A stretch of DNA of 24,605 nucleotides from UBA1100 sp964533265 (GTDB lineage Bacteria > Verrucomicrobiota > Verrucomicrobiia > Limisphaerales > UBA1100): contig CAZHJW010000016.1 of the NCBI GenBank assembly GCA_964533265.1, positions 1 through 24,605 of the forward strand. The letters are read 5' to 3'. The translations under genes were made by a program, and so were the position numbers. This document shows positions 16,974 to 24,605 of the stretch, one piece after another (position 1 is the stretch's first letter; each line of letters begins with the position of its first letter). The notes beneath the pieces were generated by a model. That model was given only the letters and a program-made list of their open reading frames with translations. It was not told the DNA's origin and made no database searches.

Positions 16974-18086
16974 TTAAAGAGTGAAGGCGGGCATATCGAT
17001 TTTAACTCCGCCCTGCTCGGCAGATTGGTGAGCGCAAATCCCAACACAGGTCCAGTTGGCTGACGTCTTGGCATTAGGCCATGGGTCGCGATCCTCAACC
17101 AGTGCGCTAAGAAACTCATTAACCATATGCGGATGACTACCACCATGACCGCCTCCCTGGACAAAGGAAAGATGGTCAGCATCCTCAATACTTTGAGTGA
17201 ACTTCTGTATGGGTTCCGGCAGGAGATGGGCGAAGTCAGGAATTTCCACTTTTTCAGGAATCTCAGCCTCCGGACGCTTGGCCACGTGTAGGATGCTGGG
17301 TTCGCCCTCGACCAGCGTCCATTCAAAGCTCTTTTTACTGCCATACACGTCGATACTTTCACGGTATTGCCGAGCCACGTCATACAGGAACCGCCAGATG
17401 TGGGCGGACAAATCGCTGTCCTGAATCTTGATGTGGCAGCTTTCTACAGCAAACTTGTTGCCGCTCTTCTGGGCAATATCATCGCGCACGGTGCCGCTAC
17501 CAAAACAACTCACATACTCAGCCAAGCCATCGACCATCCCAAGACAGGGGCTAACCACATGAGTAGCGTAATGCATGGGAATCATCTCCTCCCAGTAACT
17601 CGGCCACCCGTCCATGTCCTGCGGGTGACTGGCCGCCAGATACTGCAGCTTACCCAACTCACCGTTGTCATAGAGTTCCTTGATGTATAAAAATTCACGG
17701 CTGTAGACAACCGTCTCAGCCATCATGTATTTGAGCCCAGTCTCCTCAACGACTTTACAGAGCTCTTCACATTCCTCGATGGTGGTGGCCATGGGGACCG
17801 TGCACATCACATGTTTGCCTGCCCGCAGCGCCTTGATGGATTGAGGGGCGTGATCGGGAATCGGGGAATTAATGTGAACCGCATCGATCTCAGGATCCTT
17901 CAGAAGTTCGTCGTAATCGGTGTAGCGTTTCTCAATATTGAATTCATCAGCCACCTTGGTCATTTCCTCCTCGTTACGTCGACAGACCGCAATCAGGTTG
18001 GCATTGGGATGAGCCTGATGTATCGGGATAAATTCAGCCCCGAACCCGAGGCCAACGATGGCTATATTGAAAGTCTTATCACTCAT
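16974..18086 (-). CDS. Cytoplasmic Gfo/Idh/MocA family oxidoreductase
   Basis: A 370-residue protein without a signal peptide. The Rossmann nucleotide-binding motif is VGLGFGAEF (11-19, G12-G14-G16). The HINSPIPDHAPQSIKALRAGKHVMCTVPMA segment is the family block; it has VPM where EKP is usual, so the typical lysine is missing and catalysis may differ. A late HGGSHPHMVNEFLSAL segment resembles the substrate domain of dehydrogenases acting on sugars or inositol. It is first in a two-gene operon with the Tat-exported paralogue, so one may work inside and one outside the membrane on related compounds. The ATG at 18084-18086 has no visible Shine-Dalgarno. An upstream in-frame extension to 18401 overlaps the divergent M20 gene and is rejected. 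Confidence 0.92.
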   Translation of the reverse strand: MSDKTFNIAIVGLGFGAEFIPIHQAHPNANLIAVCRRNEEEMTKVADEFNIEKRYTDYDELLKDPEIDAVHINSPIPDHAPQSIKALRAGKHVMCTVPMATTIEECEELCKVVEETGLKYMMAETVVYSREFLYIKELYDNGELGKLQYLAASHPQDMDGWPSYWEEMIPMHYATHVVSPCLGMVDGLAEYVSCFGSGTVRDDIAQKSGNKFAVESCHIKIQDSDLSAHIWRFLYDVARQYRESIDVYGSKKSFEWTLVEGEPSILHVAKRPEAEIPEKVEIPDFAHLLPEPIQKFTQSIEDADHLSFVQGGGHGGSHPHMVNEFLSALVEDRDPWPNAKTSANWTCVGICAHQSAEQGGVKIDMPAFTL

Positions 18087-18113
18087 GGATGGGGTGAAAA
18101 TAGAAAGAGAGCC

Positions 18114-18191
18114 GGGAAATGGCAACCCCGTTCGCCTCTTTTGCCTTTCGCTTGTGCGCGAATACAGCCAATCTCGGCCCAGCCATTTCCC
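18114..18191. repeat. 10-bp perfect inverted repeat in a divergent promoter region
   Basis: GGGAAATGGC at 18114-18123 and its exact complement GCCATTTCCC at 18182-18191 flank 58 bases between the divergent oxidoreductase and M20 genes. The right arm ends 6 bases before the M20 ATG and the left arm lies 27 bases from the oxidoreductase ATG. It could be a pair of regulator half-sites or a long-loop hairpin; chance is also possible. Confidence 0.5.
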
Positions 18192-18197
18192 TTTGCC

Positions 18198-19325
18198 ATG
18201 AACGCATTGCAAATTGCCCAAGAACTCGTCCGCAGGCCCAGCGTCAATCCACTGCATGACCCTAAAAGCCCAGGCGAAAACGAGGTAGTCGACTGGCTCG
18301 AGGAGTGGGGCAAGGAGCATAACTTGGAAACTCTGCGTGAACCGGTCCTCCCCGGACGCGACAATATTTCCTTCACGATCACCAATGGCGAAGGACCGCA
18401 CCTGCTCCTAAATGGACACACCGACACTGTTAGTGTTGCCGGCATGGATATCGATCCATTTTCTGGTGAAGTCAGGGATGGCCGTCTATGGGGGCGAGGC
18501 TCAACCGACATGAAAGGTCCTTTGGCATGCATGCTTTCAACGTTGTTACAAATACGCGAACGTGATGACTGGAAAGGCCACCTCACCGTAGGTTGCGTTG
18601 TGGACGAGGAAACAGAATTCCAGGGAATCCTTAAGCTCATTGAGGATCATGAACCATGGAACTTTGCGGTGGTGGGAGAGCCAACTCAGTTGCGTGTAAT
18701 CCGCGGCTGCAAGGGTTGCCTGCGAATCATCATCCGCGTGCGAGGTCGCGCCGCACACAGCAGTGATCCTTCCCAAGGACGAAATGCCATCGTCGGCATG
18801 GCCCCGGTGCTTGAAGCTCTGCAGGCGTTTTTTGACGAGGAGATCGGCCAGTTTACCCGTCCTGACTTCAGCCCGTGCACTGGATCAGTGGGCATGGTGG
18901 AAGGGGGTAGTGCAGTGAATATTGTTCCCGATGAATGTGCTGTCACAATCGATATCAGGACAGTCCCCGGCCAGAACACTGCTGAAACCCACAAAGCCTT
19001 GAAAGAATTTGTTCGGACAAAAGTGGGACAACGTCAGGGATATGAGTTAATTATCGAGTCGCCTTATCACGACAGTCCAAGTTTTGAAACTGCGACCGAT
19101 CATCCGTTGGTGCAAACCGCCTGTAAATTACGAGGACAAGAGAAATCTGATACCGTCGCCTTTGGATGTGATGCGAGCAAACTTGCAGCCGTAGGCGTAC
19201 CCACCATTATTTTGGGTCCCGGTAATATCGCCCAGGCCCATACCAAGGATGAATTCGTTTCCCTGGACGATCTGGAGACCGGGACAACGGCCTACATGGA
19301 TCTCGCCTTGAATCTACTCAAATAA
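18198..19325 (+). CDS. M20 family deacylase/peptidase (ArgE/DapE-like)
   Basis: A 375-residue zinc metallohydrolase of the M20/ArgE/DapE group, which removes acyl groups or splits peptides from amino acids. All key residues are present: H74 and D76 in LNGHTDTV, bridging D104 in GRGSTDMKG, E137-E138 in VDEETEF, E161 in VGEPT, and H348 in AQAHTKDE. The central dimerisation domain contains RGRAAHSSDPSQGRNAI. The length is typical. The ATG at 18198 has no Shine-Dalgarno, and an in-frame start at 17811 lies inside the divergent oxidoreductase gene and is rejected. The following aminotransferase starts two bases after its stop, suggesting a shared amino-acid or amino-sugar pathway. The exact acyl substrate cannot be told. 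Confidence 0.92.
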   Translation: MNALQIAQELVRRPSVNPLHDPKSPGENEVVDWLEEWGKEHNLETLREPVLPGRDNISFTITNGEGPHLLLNGHTDTVSVAGMDIDPFSGEVRDGRLWGRGSTDMKGPLACMLSTLLQIRERDDWKGHLTVGCVVDEETEFQGILKLIEDHEPWNFAVVGEPTQLRVIRGCKGCLRIIIRVRGRAAHSSDPSQGRNAIVGMAPVLEALQAFFDEEIGQFTRPDFSPCTGSVGMVEGGSAVNIVPDECAVTIDIRTVPGQNTAETHKALKEFVRTKVGQRQGYELIIESPYHDSPSFETATDHPLVQTACKLRGQEKSDTVAFGCDASKLAAVGVPTIILGPGNIAQAHTKDEFVSLDDLETGTTAYMDLALNLLK

Positions 19326-19327
19326 GA

Positions 19328-20449
19328 ATGCTGACTGAAGAATCACGATTGCAGGATTTTCCGGCATTAGCCGACATGACCTATCTTAATACGGCGGCTG
19401 AAAGCATCCCTCCTGTGTGTGTGCATGAGGCACTGGCACAATATGCCAGAGACAAGGGATTGGGAATGCGTGGCCGAGTCCCACACAATGAAACCATGGA
19501 GGCTTGTCGTGAAGTCGCTGCACGCATGGTAGGACTGGAACCCAGTGAAATCTCATTCTGCTCGTGCAGTTCAGAAGCCTACAATCTACTGGCCAACGCC
19601 TTGAGTCTAAAACCAGAGGATGAAGTGGTGATCACTGATCTGGACTTCCCTGCTGGGGCCACTCCCTGGCTTAATGCTGCAGCACCACCCAAAGTGCGGA
19701 TGTGGAAATCGCACAATGGTGCATTAAACACCAATGACCTGCCCGATTTGCTCAACGAACGTACTCGACTGGTGCAAGTGTCGCTGGTCAGCTTTTTCAA
19801 CGGTCACCGCATAGACTGGACACCCTTCATCGAAGCCATTCGTACTCACGCACCACAGGCAAAGCTGGCAGTGGATGTGACACAGGCTTTAGGCCGAATA
19901 GAACTGGATTGTTCTGATTTTGATGTCCTCATTTCCAGCACCCACAAATGGATATTGGGCGTACATGGAGGCTGTATTGTGGGGATTCCTGATAAAGGAG
20001 AAGCCATTACCACGAACGCCGGTGGATGGTTTCATCTGGAGAACGCCTTTGAAACCGACCGTTTTGAGCGGACCGTGCGCAAAGAAGGAGCCCTCAGTTT
20101 TTCAGTGGGGATGCCCAATTACGCTGCAATCTACTCGTTGAACGCCGCACTGGGCTATATCGAGAGCGTAGGAGTGGCAACCATTGCCGCTCACGCCAAT
20201 CCGTTGGTGACCCAGTTGGAAGCCGGTTTAGAGAAACTAGGACTAACCCCCATGTGCCCCCAGCGCAAAGGTAACTATAGTGGCATCCTTGCCATCCAGC
20301 ACAACCGGACCGATGATATCCACGCCCACTTAGAGGCGGCTGAAGTGCATGTGATGAACCATGCTGGTCGTCTACGCATGGCCTTACACGGCTACAATAC
20401 CGAAGCCGATGTTGAAAAATTCCTCACCGAACTGAAGGCTGCCCTCTAA
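19328..20449 (+). CDS. Class V aminotransferase (cysteine desulfurase-like fold)
   Basis: A 373-residue PLP enzyme of the aminotransferase class V family. K207 in SSTHKWILGVHG is the Schiff-base lysine. D183 in AVDVTQALG should bind the pyridine nitrogen, and H160 in SFFNGHR is also typical. The N-terminal MTYLNTAAESIPP matches the family's usual YLNTAA start. The desulfurase catalytic-Cys loop is not evident, so an aminotransferase, lyase or isopenicillin-epimerase-like role is more likely than sulfur transfer. It is coupled to the M20 gene by a two-base gap. Its TAA stop overlaps the TAG of the convergent TPR gene within the tetranucleotide CTAA. Confidence 0.9.
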   Translation: MLTEESRLQDFPALADMTYLNTAAESIPPVCVHEALAQYARDKGLGMRGRVPHNETMEACREVAARMVGLEPSEISFCSCSSEAYNLLANALSLKPEDEVVITDLDFPAGATPWLNAAAPPKVRMWKSHNGALNTNDLPDLLNERTRLVQVSLVSFFNGHRIDWTPFIEAIRTHAPQAKLAVDVTQALGRIELDCSDFDVLISSTHKWILGVHGGCIVGIPDKGEAITTNAGGWFHLENAFETDRFERTVRKEGALSFSVGMPNYAAIYSLNAALGYIESVGVATIAAHANPLVTQLEAGLEKLGLTPMCPQRKGNYSGILAIQHNRTDDIHAHLEAAEVHVMNHAGRLRMALHGYNTEADVEKFLTELKAAL

Positions 20450-20934
20450 AGCTCCCTTAAAGGCATCAGGTCTTCATCATCTTTAGCCAATTCGTCCACC
20501 CTTTCGCCGCCAACTGCACGGGCAATTTCCATCATGGCGGTTGCTTCCTCTAGCCGATTCATTCGGCAAAAATAACAAGCCACATTGTAGGCAATAAGCC
20601 ATTCATCGGGAAAGAGTTCCACACACGGCGCCAATAATTCATGCGCCGCTTCAATGCTGCCGCCTTCACATCGGCGTGTGGCGTAAGCATTGTGCAACCA
20701 GAAACCGGCCTCCTCGGGATACTGATCACACAACACCTTTGCCAAGGTTGCAGCCTCGTTCCATTTTTCACCGGCAATAAGACAGTCCAAACGAGAGGCC
20801 TGTACGGCGGGGAGCGATTGTAAATCCACGGGAATACGATCCAACTCAGCCAACGCTTCAGGCACGTTGCCCAGTTCGATCCAGCCAAAGGCAGCTTGAA
20901 CATGATGCGAGGCAGGTGGCTCCAATGAATCCAT
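20446..20934 (-). CDS. Small TPR-like repeat protein
   Basis: A 162-residue protein made almost wholly of helical tetratricopeptide-like repeats, for example QAAFGWIELGNVPEALAELD, DEWLIAYNVACYFCRMNRL and an A-rich helix after it. There is no signal peptide or membrane segment. TPR proteins mediate protein-protein contacts; the partner is unknown. It has its own orientation: the end overlaps the aminotransferase stop by four bases, and the start is 55 bases from the divergent small membrane protein. The reading frame is well supported by the repeat pattern. The role stays open. Confidence 0.75.
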   Translation of the reverse strand: MDSLEPPASHHVQAAFGWIELGNVPEALAELDRIPVDLQSLPAVQASRLDCLIAGEKWNEAATLAKVLCDQYPEEAGFWLHNAYATRRCEGGSIEAAHELLAPCVELFPDEWLIAYNVACYFCRMNRLEEATAMMEIARAVGGERVDELAKDDEDLMPLREL

Positions 20935-20989
20935 AAGGCGGATGATTATTTGCCTTGGCGTGCTCTAAGCCAACACCATAAAGTACGTC

Positions 20990-21340
20990 ATGTACCATTT
21001 GTGGCTGGCGAAAATGGGCGATGACACCATCTTTATTATCACGCTGGTGGTCGTGCTTCTTGTGGTCGTCGGCTATCTGGTATTAGGCCGGGATGATACG
21101 ATCCGGCTGGACGAGAAACCCCAGAAGGGGACGATGAAAGATTCGGAGTTCCAAAAAACCCTTCTAGACCGCATAGACAGAACGAACGATCTACTAATCT
21201 CCATTCGTAATAGTACGCTGCTATTGATCGTGATTATTGGGGTGTTAGCACTGATTTTTTTATTGTTCTCAAAGGGCTGTTACGTCGCTCAAAACAACCC
21301 CTCCGCACACGTATCAAATAGTCCGAATACGTATGATTAA
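20990..21340 (+). CDS. Small protein with two membrane segments, function unknown
   Basis: A 116-residue protein that I do not recognise. Segment 1 is about residues 12-32 (a Val/Leu-rich stretch beginning IFIITLVVVLL) and segment 2 is about 77-94 (LLLIVIIGVLALIFLLF). Between them is a charged cytoplasmic or periplasmic linker (DEKPQKGTMKDSEFQKTLLDRID). The C-terminus is polar and Asn/Ser-rich. Two in-frame ATG starts are possible, 20990 and 21014; the second gives a tighter N-terminus directly before the first membrane segment, and neither has a clear Shine-Dalgarno. It is followed by 95 bases without a gene. Confidence 0.6.
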   Translation: MYHLWLAKMGDDTIFIITLVVVLLVVVGYLVLGRDDTIRLDEKPQKGTMKDSEFQKTLLDRIDRTNDLLISIRNSTLLLIVIIGVLALIFLLFSKGCYVAQNNPSAHVSNSPNTYD

Positions 21341-21435
21341 TAGATTTTTCGGGGAATAACCTCAAAATCGCCTTGCGAATTTGAACAACCTGTGGTACGT
21401 ATAAAAAAACCAAGGACGCAACCCCTAATTACTAG

Positions 21436-21822
21436 GTGTCTCTAGATATAAACAGCATTGGAGGATTTCCACAGGCTTCTGGCTATGGGGGCATAAAACC
21501 CCGGCAGACAGGTCCTGCAGCTGTACCCGCACCCCAAATTTCCCGGTCTAAGGGCCAACCGGTTGCTGAACGCTCGACCCCGGCCGCAGCTGATCTTTCC
21601 CGGACGGATTTCGCCGCGGTGGCCAAGGCGGTTGCTGCAGCAATTAGTGCTGCGGACCCCATGAAACCCTTCGCTGAAGGGGTTGCCGAAGACCTGAACG
21701 AGGTGGGTAACGATATGTTTGCCGCCATGGGGCAGATCAATGACCTGCAGAATGCGTTTTCTTTCGCGCTGGAAGCCTCATCAAGCATGATAAATGACCC
21801 TGCGCTGGAAGCCCTCAACTAA
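21436..21822 (+). CDS. Small alanine-rich protein of unknown function
   Basis: A 128-residue protein I cannot assign. Residues 1-50 are flexible and Gly/Pro/Ser-rich. Residues 50-128 are Ala-rich and probably helical (AKAVAAAISAADPMKPF, then FSFALEASSSMINDP). There is no signal peptide or membrane segment. It starts with GTG directly after an in-frame TAG, so nothing upstream can be added, and no Shine-Dalgarno is visible. A good terminator follows 25 bases after the stop, which supports a real transcript. The GC-rich frame also leaves an antisense reading frame, so I keep the confidence moderate. Confidence 0.5.
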   Translation: MSLDINSIGGFPQASGYGGIKPRQTGPAAVPAPQISRSKGQPVAERSTPAAADLSRTDFAAVAKAVAAAISAADPMKPFAEGVAEDLNEVGNDMFAAMGQINDLQNAFSFALEASSSMINDPALEALN

Positions 21823-21847
21823 GCTTAATTTATATGTGTGAGGAGTT

Positions 21848-21875
21848 ACGGCCCGCTTTCAGCGGCCGTTTTTTT
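21848..21875 (+). terminator. Rho-independent terminator after the alanine-rich gene
   Basis: The stem ACGGCC/GGCCGT can be extended by two inner pairs past one bulged C. It has a short loop and runs straight into seven T. It ends plus-strand transcription after the gene at 21436-21822 and before the triple M90 gene. Confidence 0.85.
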
Positions 21876-21894
21876 ATGTCATAACCCTCACGAA

Positions 21895-24462
21895 GTGGAA
21901 TCTATTAGGAAAACCAGTAATACTCGAAACGGACGATTTAAGACCGGGATTATCTGCCTGCTGTGCATGTTTGGCAGTGTATTTTCTGTAGTTGGCTTTT
22001 TAGGGTTTTCCATCGGCACAATCGGAGCTGGATTCCAAGGCATCAGTATATGTTTCTTCCCGGGTGCCGTCATCATGGGTTTGGGTGCCTGGGGGTGTCT
22101 CAAGCAATTTATGTTCTGGTCAGAAATATTCGCTGGCTTCGATACCGATATCCTGGCCCCTGAACTCCCAGTACCGGATTCGATCCAGCAACTGCGAGAC
22201 ATCAAACAAGCGCAAATCCGCCAGGTACCGAGCGCAATTATTTTTTGGAAACCCAAGATCAATCCACTGGAGGAGGTGGCAAATGTTCCCTTGCCTGAAC
22301 ACTGGAAAAAAGTCCTCGAAAAAAATTCCTCACTATACCGGAGGCTCCCGGAGCATCTCAAACCCAAGCTGCACCAACTGATCAACCTCTTTCTTTGCGA
22401 AATCGATTTTGAACCGTATGAAGAGGAAAATTTTCCTTTGGAAATCACCGAGGAGATGCGGGTCCGTGTTGCAGGAGAAGCCTGCCTATTGATCCTTAAT
22501 GTTAAAACAAACGCTATCGAATGTTTTAACCACTACGAAAAGATGGAGCGGGTAACAATTTCCCGGTGCTCACTCGATAAAGGTCGTGCCGCCGGCTTAG
22601 GAGGGCCTGACCAAATCTGGATTGTGTGGCAATGGTCTGCAGAGGGAATGAACACCAGTAGCGATAATGGTAGTATTATTATACATGAATTTGCCCATAC
22701 CCTGGATCATACACCGGATAACGAATGGGGCGGCGTCCCTCTTAAGGAAGACTCCCCCCAATATAAACCATGGAAGAGGTGGCTAAAGGAGCTATACGAA
22801 AAGGCGGAAAATATTGAGATCAAGGGGCGAGACATTTTGATCAAAGATGAAGATGGAACAAAAGACCCCACTGAATTTTTTGCCGCTGCGACTGAAGTTT
22901 ATTTTGATCAACCCAAGGAACTGAAAAAAAACGTACCCGAAGTTTATCACAAACTTAACTCCTTCTATAAGCTCGATACAGACAACTGGCCTGAAGAGGA
23001 AATCGTGGAGGTTCCTCCTGTCATTATCGACCCGATCCCCGATACCGTACCCGGGGTTTTACACGAAGAGGTGGCCCTTTACCGGCTCCTCCCTCCAGAG
23101 GAAAAACGCAAATTAATCAAACTGGCCCGCGAATTCCTTAAGGAATATGCCTTTGAAGGACGCGATGGACTAACGGTAACAGAGTCCATGAAGATCGCCT
23201 TTGCCGGACAGGCCTGCATTTTAAAGCTGAACCACGAGTATCGTATTTTCACACCCATTAAACGCATTATCCTCCATCCCGATAAGTTCACCATAGACGG
23301 CGTCGAATATGGTGCCTGCCTCACCTTAGACGGCATCGAATACGAGGCCTATATGAACGACCGTACCTACCACAACGATCTGGAAAAGAAAGAGATTCAT
23401 TTTTCCTGGAAAGTAATTAGCGATCACATCAACCGACTACAGGCAACAACGCAACCCATCCTCCTGGGGCTCGCACCGCGCCTTGCCCTGGAACAGGACT
23501 GGTACCCATTGAAAAGCCGGTTCGAAAATTGCATGAAAGAATATCGGGACCGTCGCGAAAAAAAGTCCCTCTATCGGTGGGAAACAATGAACTCTATGTA
23601 TATGAACGATTTCATACGGGACTTCACTGTCTCTTTCTTTTGCCAACCCTATTCCATGCAAAAGGATGTTCCCGATCTTTATGAAGCCTTCATACAATAT
23701 TACGGTTGCTGGCCACTATACTGGGTTGAGCAAAGGCAACGTGAATTGGCCGTCAAGCCGTTCCCTGATGAATGGCAGAAGATTCTTCAGCGTAATGTGA
23801 AGCATTACTCGCGCCTTCCTTCTGATCTATGCAGCAAGCTACACGGGCTAATTCATATTTTCCTGGACGAGATTCAATTCGAAGCCAAGGGAGAAGCGGA
23901 AATTACCGACCAATACCGGATATGCGTGGCGGCTGAAGCCTGCATACTGATCCTCAACCGCAGTCCCCATGACTACAGGCGAATTGCACGGGTGGAAATC
24001 TGGAAGGATATGTCCGAAGGCAAGGAAGATTGGGCGGGGAGCGCCACTACCACGTTCGTAAAGTTAAATTGGAAATCAACCCAATATGGCATGAGTGTTG
24101 AGGATGATAACTATAACATTACCATGCACGAATTTGCACACGTGCTGGATAACGTGGATGATAACATAGCCCAGAGTGTGCCCGTGCCGGAAAATTCACC
24201 CAATCGTAAGATGTGGGAAGACCTGGTAGACCGCGAATACCCGATTTTGGAAGAAGCCTACAAATCTGGAAAAGGTCATGTTATTGGTAAGTACGGCCTC
24301 GAAACCTACGGTACCGAGAAATGGAGGGCAGAGTTTTTTGCCTGTGCAACAGAAGCTTTTTTTGAGCGTTCAACCCGCCTAAAAAAGGAATGCCCATCAA
24401 TCTATACGGCATTGAGATCCTTTTACCAACTAGACCCGGCCAACTGGGATATTCCCACCTAA
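21895..24462 (+). CDS. Membrane-anchored protein with three MtfA-like (M90) domains, the middle one degenerate
   Basis: An 855-residue protein. Two hydrophobic segments (about 17-41 and 47-68) anchor the N-terminus. Three copies of the MtfA/M90 zinc-peptidase fold follow. Domain 1 (about 133-366) has HEFAH (H264, E265, H268) and a downstream EFFAAATE segment with E334. Domain 3 (about 623-852) has HEFAH (H745, E746, H749) and EFFACATE with E820. Domain 2 (about 385-611) keeps the VAGEACLLILN-type core as FAGQACILKLN but reads ISDHINRLQ in place of HExxH and DFTVSFFCQPYSM in place of the Glu segment, so its zinc site is lost. E. coli MtfA has one such domain of about 265 residues and binds the glucose repressor Mlc. 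I chose GTG at 21895, since a start at 21838 would cross the terminator; the start remains uncertain. Its stop overlaps the DUF1501 stop within CTAA. Confidence 0.85.
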   Translation: MESIRKTSNTRNGRFKTGIICLLCMFGSVFSVVGFLGFSIGTIGAGFQGISICFFPGAVIMGLGAWGCLKQFMFWSEIFAGFDTDILAPELPVPDSIQQLRDIKQAQIRQVPSAIIFWKPKINPLEEVANVPLPEHWKKVLEKNSSLYRRLPEHLKPKLHQLINLFLCEIDFEPYEEENFPLEITEEMRVRVAGEACLLILNVKTNAIECFNHYEKMERVTISRCSLDKGRAAGLGGPDQIWIVWQWSAEGMNTSSDNGSIIIHEFAHTLDHTPDNEWGGVPLKEDSPQYKPWKRWLKELYEKAENIEIKGRDILIKDEDGTKDPTEFFAAATEVYFDQPKELKKNVPEVYHKLNSFYKLDTDNWPEEEIVEVPPVIIDPIPDTVPGVLHEEVALYRLLPPEEKRKLIKLAREFLKEYAFEGRDGLTVTESMKIAFAGQACILKLNHEYRIFTPIKRIILHPDKFTIDGVEYGACLTLDGIEYEAYMNDRTYHNDLEKKEIHFSWKVISDHINRLQATTQPILLGLAPRLALEQDWYPLKSRFENCMKEYRDRREKKSLYRWETMNSMYMNDFIRDFTVSFFCQPYSMQKDVPDLYEAFIQYYGCWPLYWVEQRQRELAVKPFPDEWQKILQRNVKHYSRLPSDLCSKLHGLIHIFLDEIQFEAKGEAEITDQYRICVAAEACILILNRSPHDYRRIARVEIWKDMSEGKEDWAGSATTTFVKLNWKSTQYGMSVEDDNYNITMHEFAHVLDNVDDNIAQSVPVPENSPNRKMWEDLVDREYPILEEAYKSGKGHVIGKYGLETYGTEKWRAEFFACATEAFFERSTRLKKECPSIYTALRSFYQLDPANWDIPT

Positions 24463-24605
24463 GTCACTGGAGCAAGCTCGGGAATCGGGGCCCCGAAGGG
24501 CAACATGGGCATGGGTCGCCCTGCGTGATCAGGAAATTCGTGGGTATAATCCACCCCAAGGTGCTCATAAACCGTAGCCCAAAGGTCATTGGGCGTCATG
24601 GCGCG
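24459..24605 (-). CDS. DUF1501 family protein, C-terminal end only (cut by window edge)
   Basis: The minus-strand frame from the window edge to the TAG at 24459-24461 gives 48 residues beginning RAMTPNDLWATVYEHLGVDY and ending in a short tail after GAPIPEL. This matches the C-terminus of DUF1501 proteins (DLWATVYEHLG, GRPMPM, GAPIPEL). The 5' end lies outside the window. It is a second DUF1501 member, different from the one at 3904-5346. The stop overlaps the convergent triple-M90 gene by four bases. Confidence 0.82.
   Translation of the reverse strand, partial: RAMTPNDLWATVYEHLGVDYTHEFPDHAGRPMPMLPFGAPIPELAPVT

Noticed and set aside
16970..17383. N-terminal extension of the Tat-exported oxidoreductase
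   Set aside because: It would overlap the second oxidoreductase gene out of frame and would hide a perfect twin-arginine signal that begins at the ATG at 16969.
17811..18197. N-terminal extension of the M20 protein
   Set aside because: It runs antisense through the start of the divergent oxidoreductase gene, and family similarity begins only at the ATG at 18198.
21838..21894. Start of the triple M90 gene at GTG 21838
   Set aside because: This would place a rho-independent hairpin with its T-tract inside the coding sequence; GTG at 21895 lies just after it and leads directly to the membrane segments.

Overview
The window looks like a chromosomal segment of a Verrucomicrobiota-type bacterium in the PVC superphylum. 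The evidence is a Tat-exported DUF1501 protein beside a cytochrome/DUF1549/DUF1553 protein and a cytochrome-WD40 protein, a second DUF1501 end at the right edge, a Tat-exported Gfo/Idh/MocA oxidoreductase, and many starts without a Shine-Dalgarno sequence. The phylum is inferred from gene content; Planctomycetota or Lentisphaerota are not excluded. I see no tRNA, rRNA, CRISPR array, insertion sequence or prophage.

Layout. (1) 79-3855, minus: a signalling operon, HDOD protein > conserved protein of unknown function > response regulator with a degenerate HD-GYP domain, ending in a strong terminator at 79-105. (2) 3904-8950: DUF1501 on minus, diverging from a coupled plus pair (cytochrome/DUF1549/DUF1553, then cytochrome-WD40). 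(3) 8953-12156, minus: a 1067-residue proline-rich, coiled-coil protein with an EF-hand loop and an embedded piece resembling the C-terminal end of sulfatases. (4) 12368-15109, plus: a tightly packed operon of a beta-propeller lactonase, a ComD-like TPP decarboxylase alpha chain, a class II aldolase and a ComE-like beta chain. (5) 15201-15572, plus: a small DUF5684-like membrane protein with a good terminator. (6) 15653-18086, minus: two Gfo/Idh/MocA oxidoreductases, diverging from (7) 18198-20449, plus: an M20 deacylase and a class V aminotransferase. (8) 20446-24605: a TPR-like protein (minus), two small unknown plus-strand proteins, a membrane-anchored protein with three MtfA/M90 domains, and a DUF1501 tail (minus) cut by the window edge.

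How the genes may work together. Region 1 is probably an intracellular signalling module. Region 2 is the usual PVC extracytoplasmic cytochrome/DUF1501 set. Region 4 reads as a small catabolic route in which a lactonase, an aldolase and a two-chain TPP decarboxylase handle a sugar acid or a sulfo- or phosphono-C3 acid; the substrate is not visible in the sequence. The best candidates for something undescribed are the triple M90 protein, whose middle copy has lost its zinc site, and the lactonase/ComD/aldolase/ComE operon. The proline-rich protein with the orphan sulfatase-like tail comes next.
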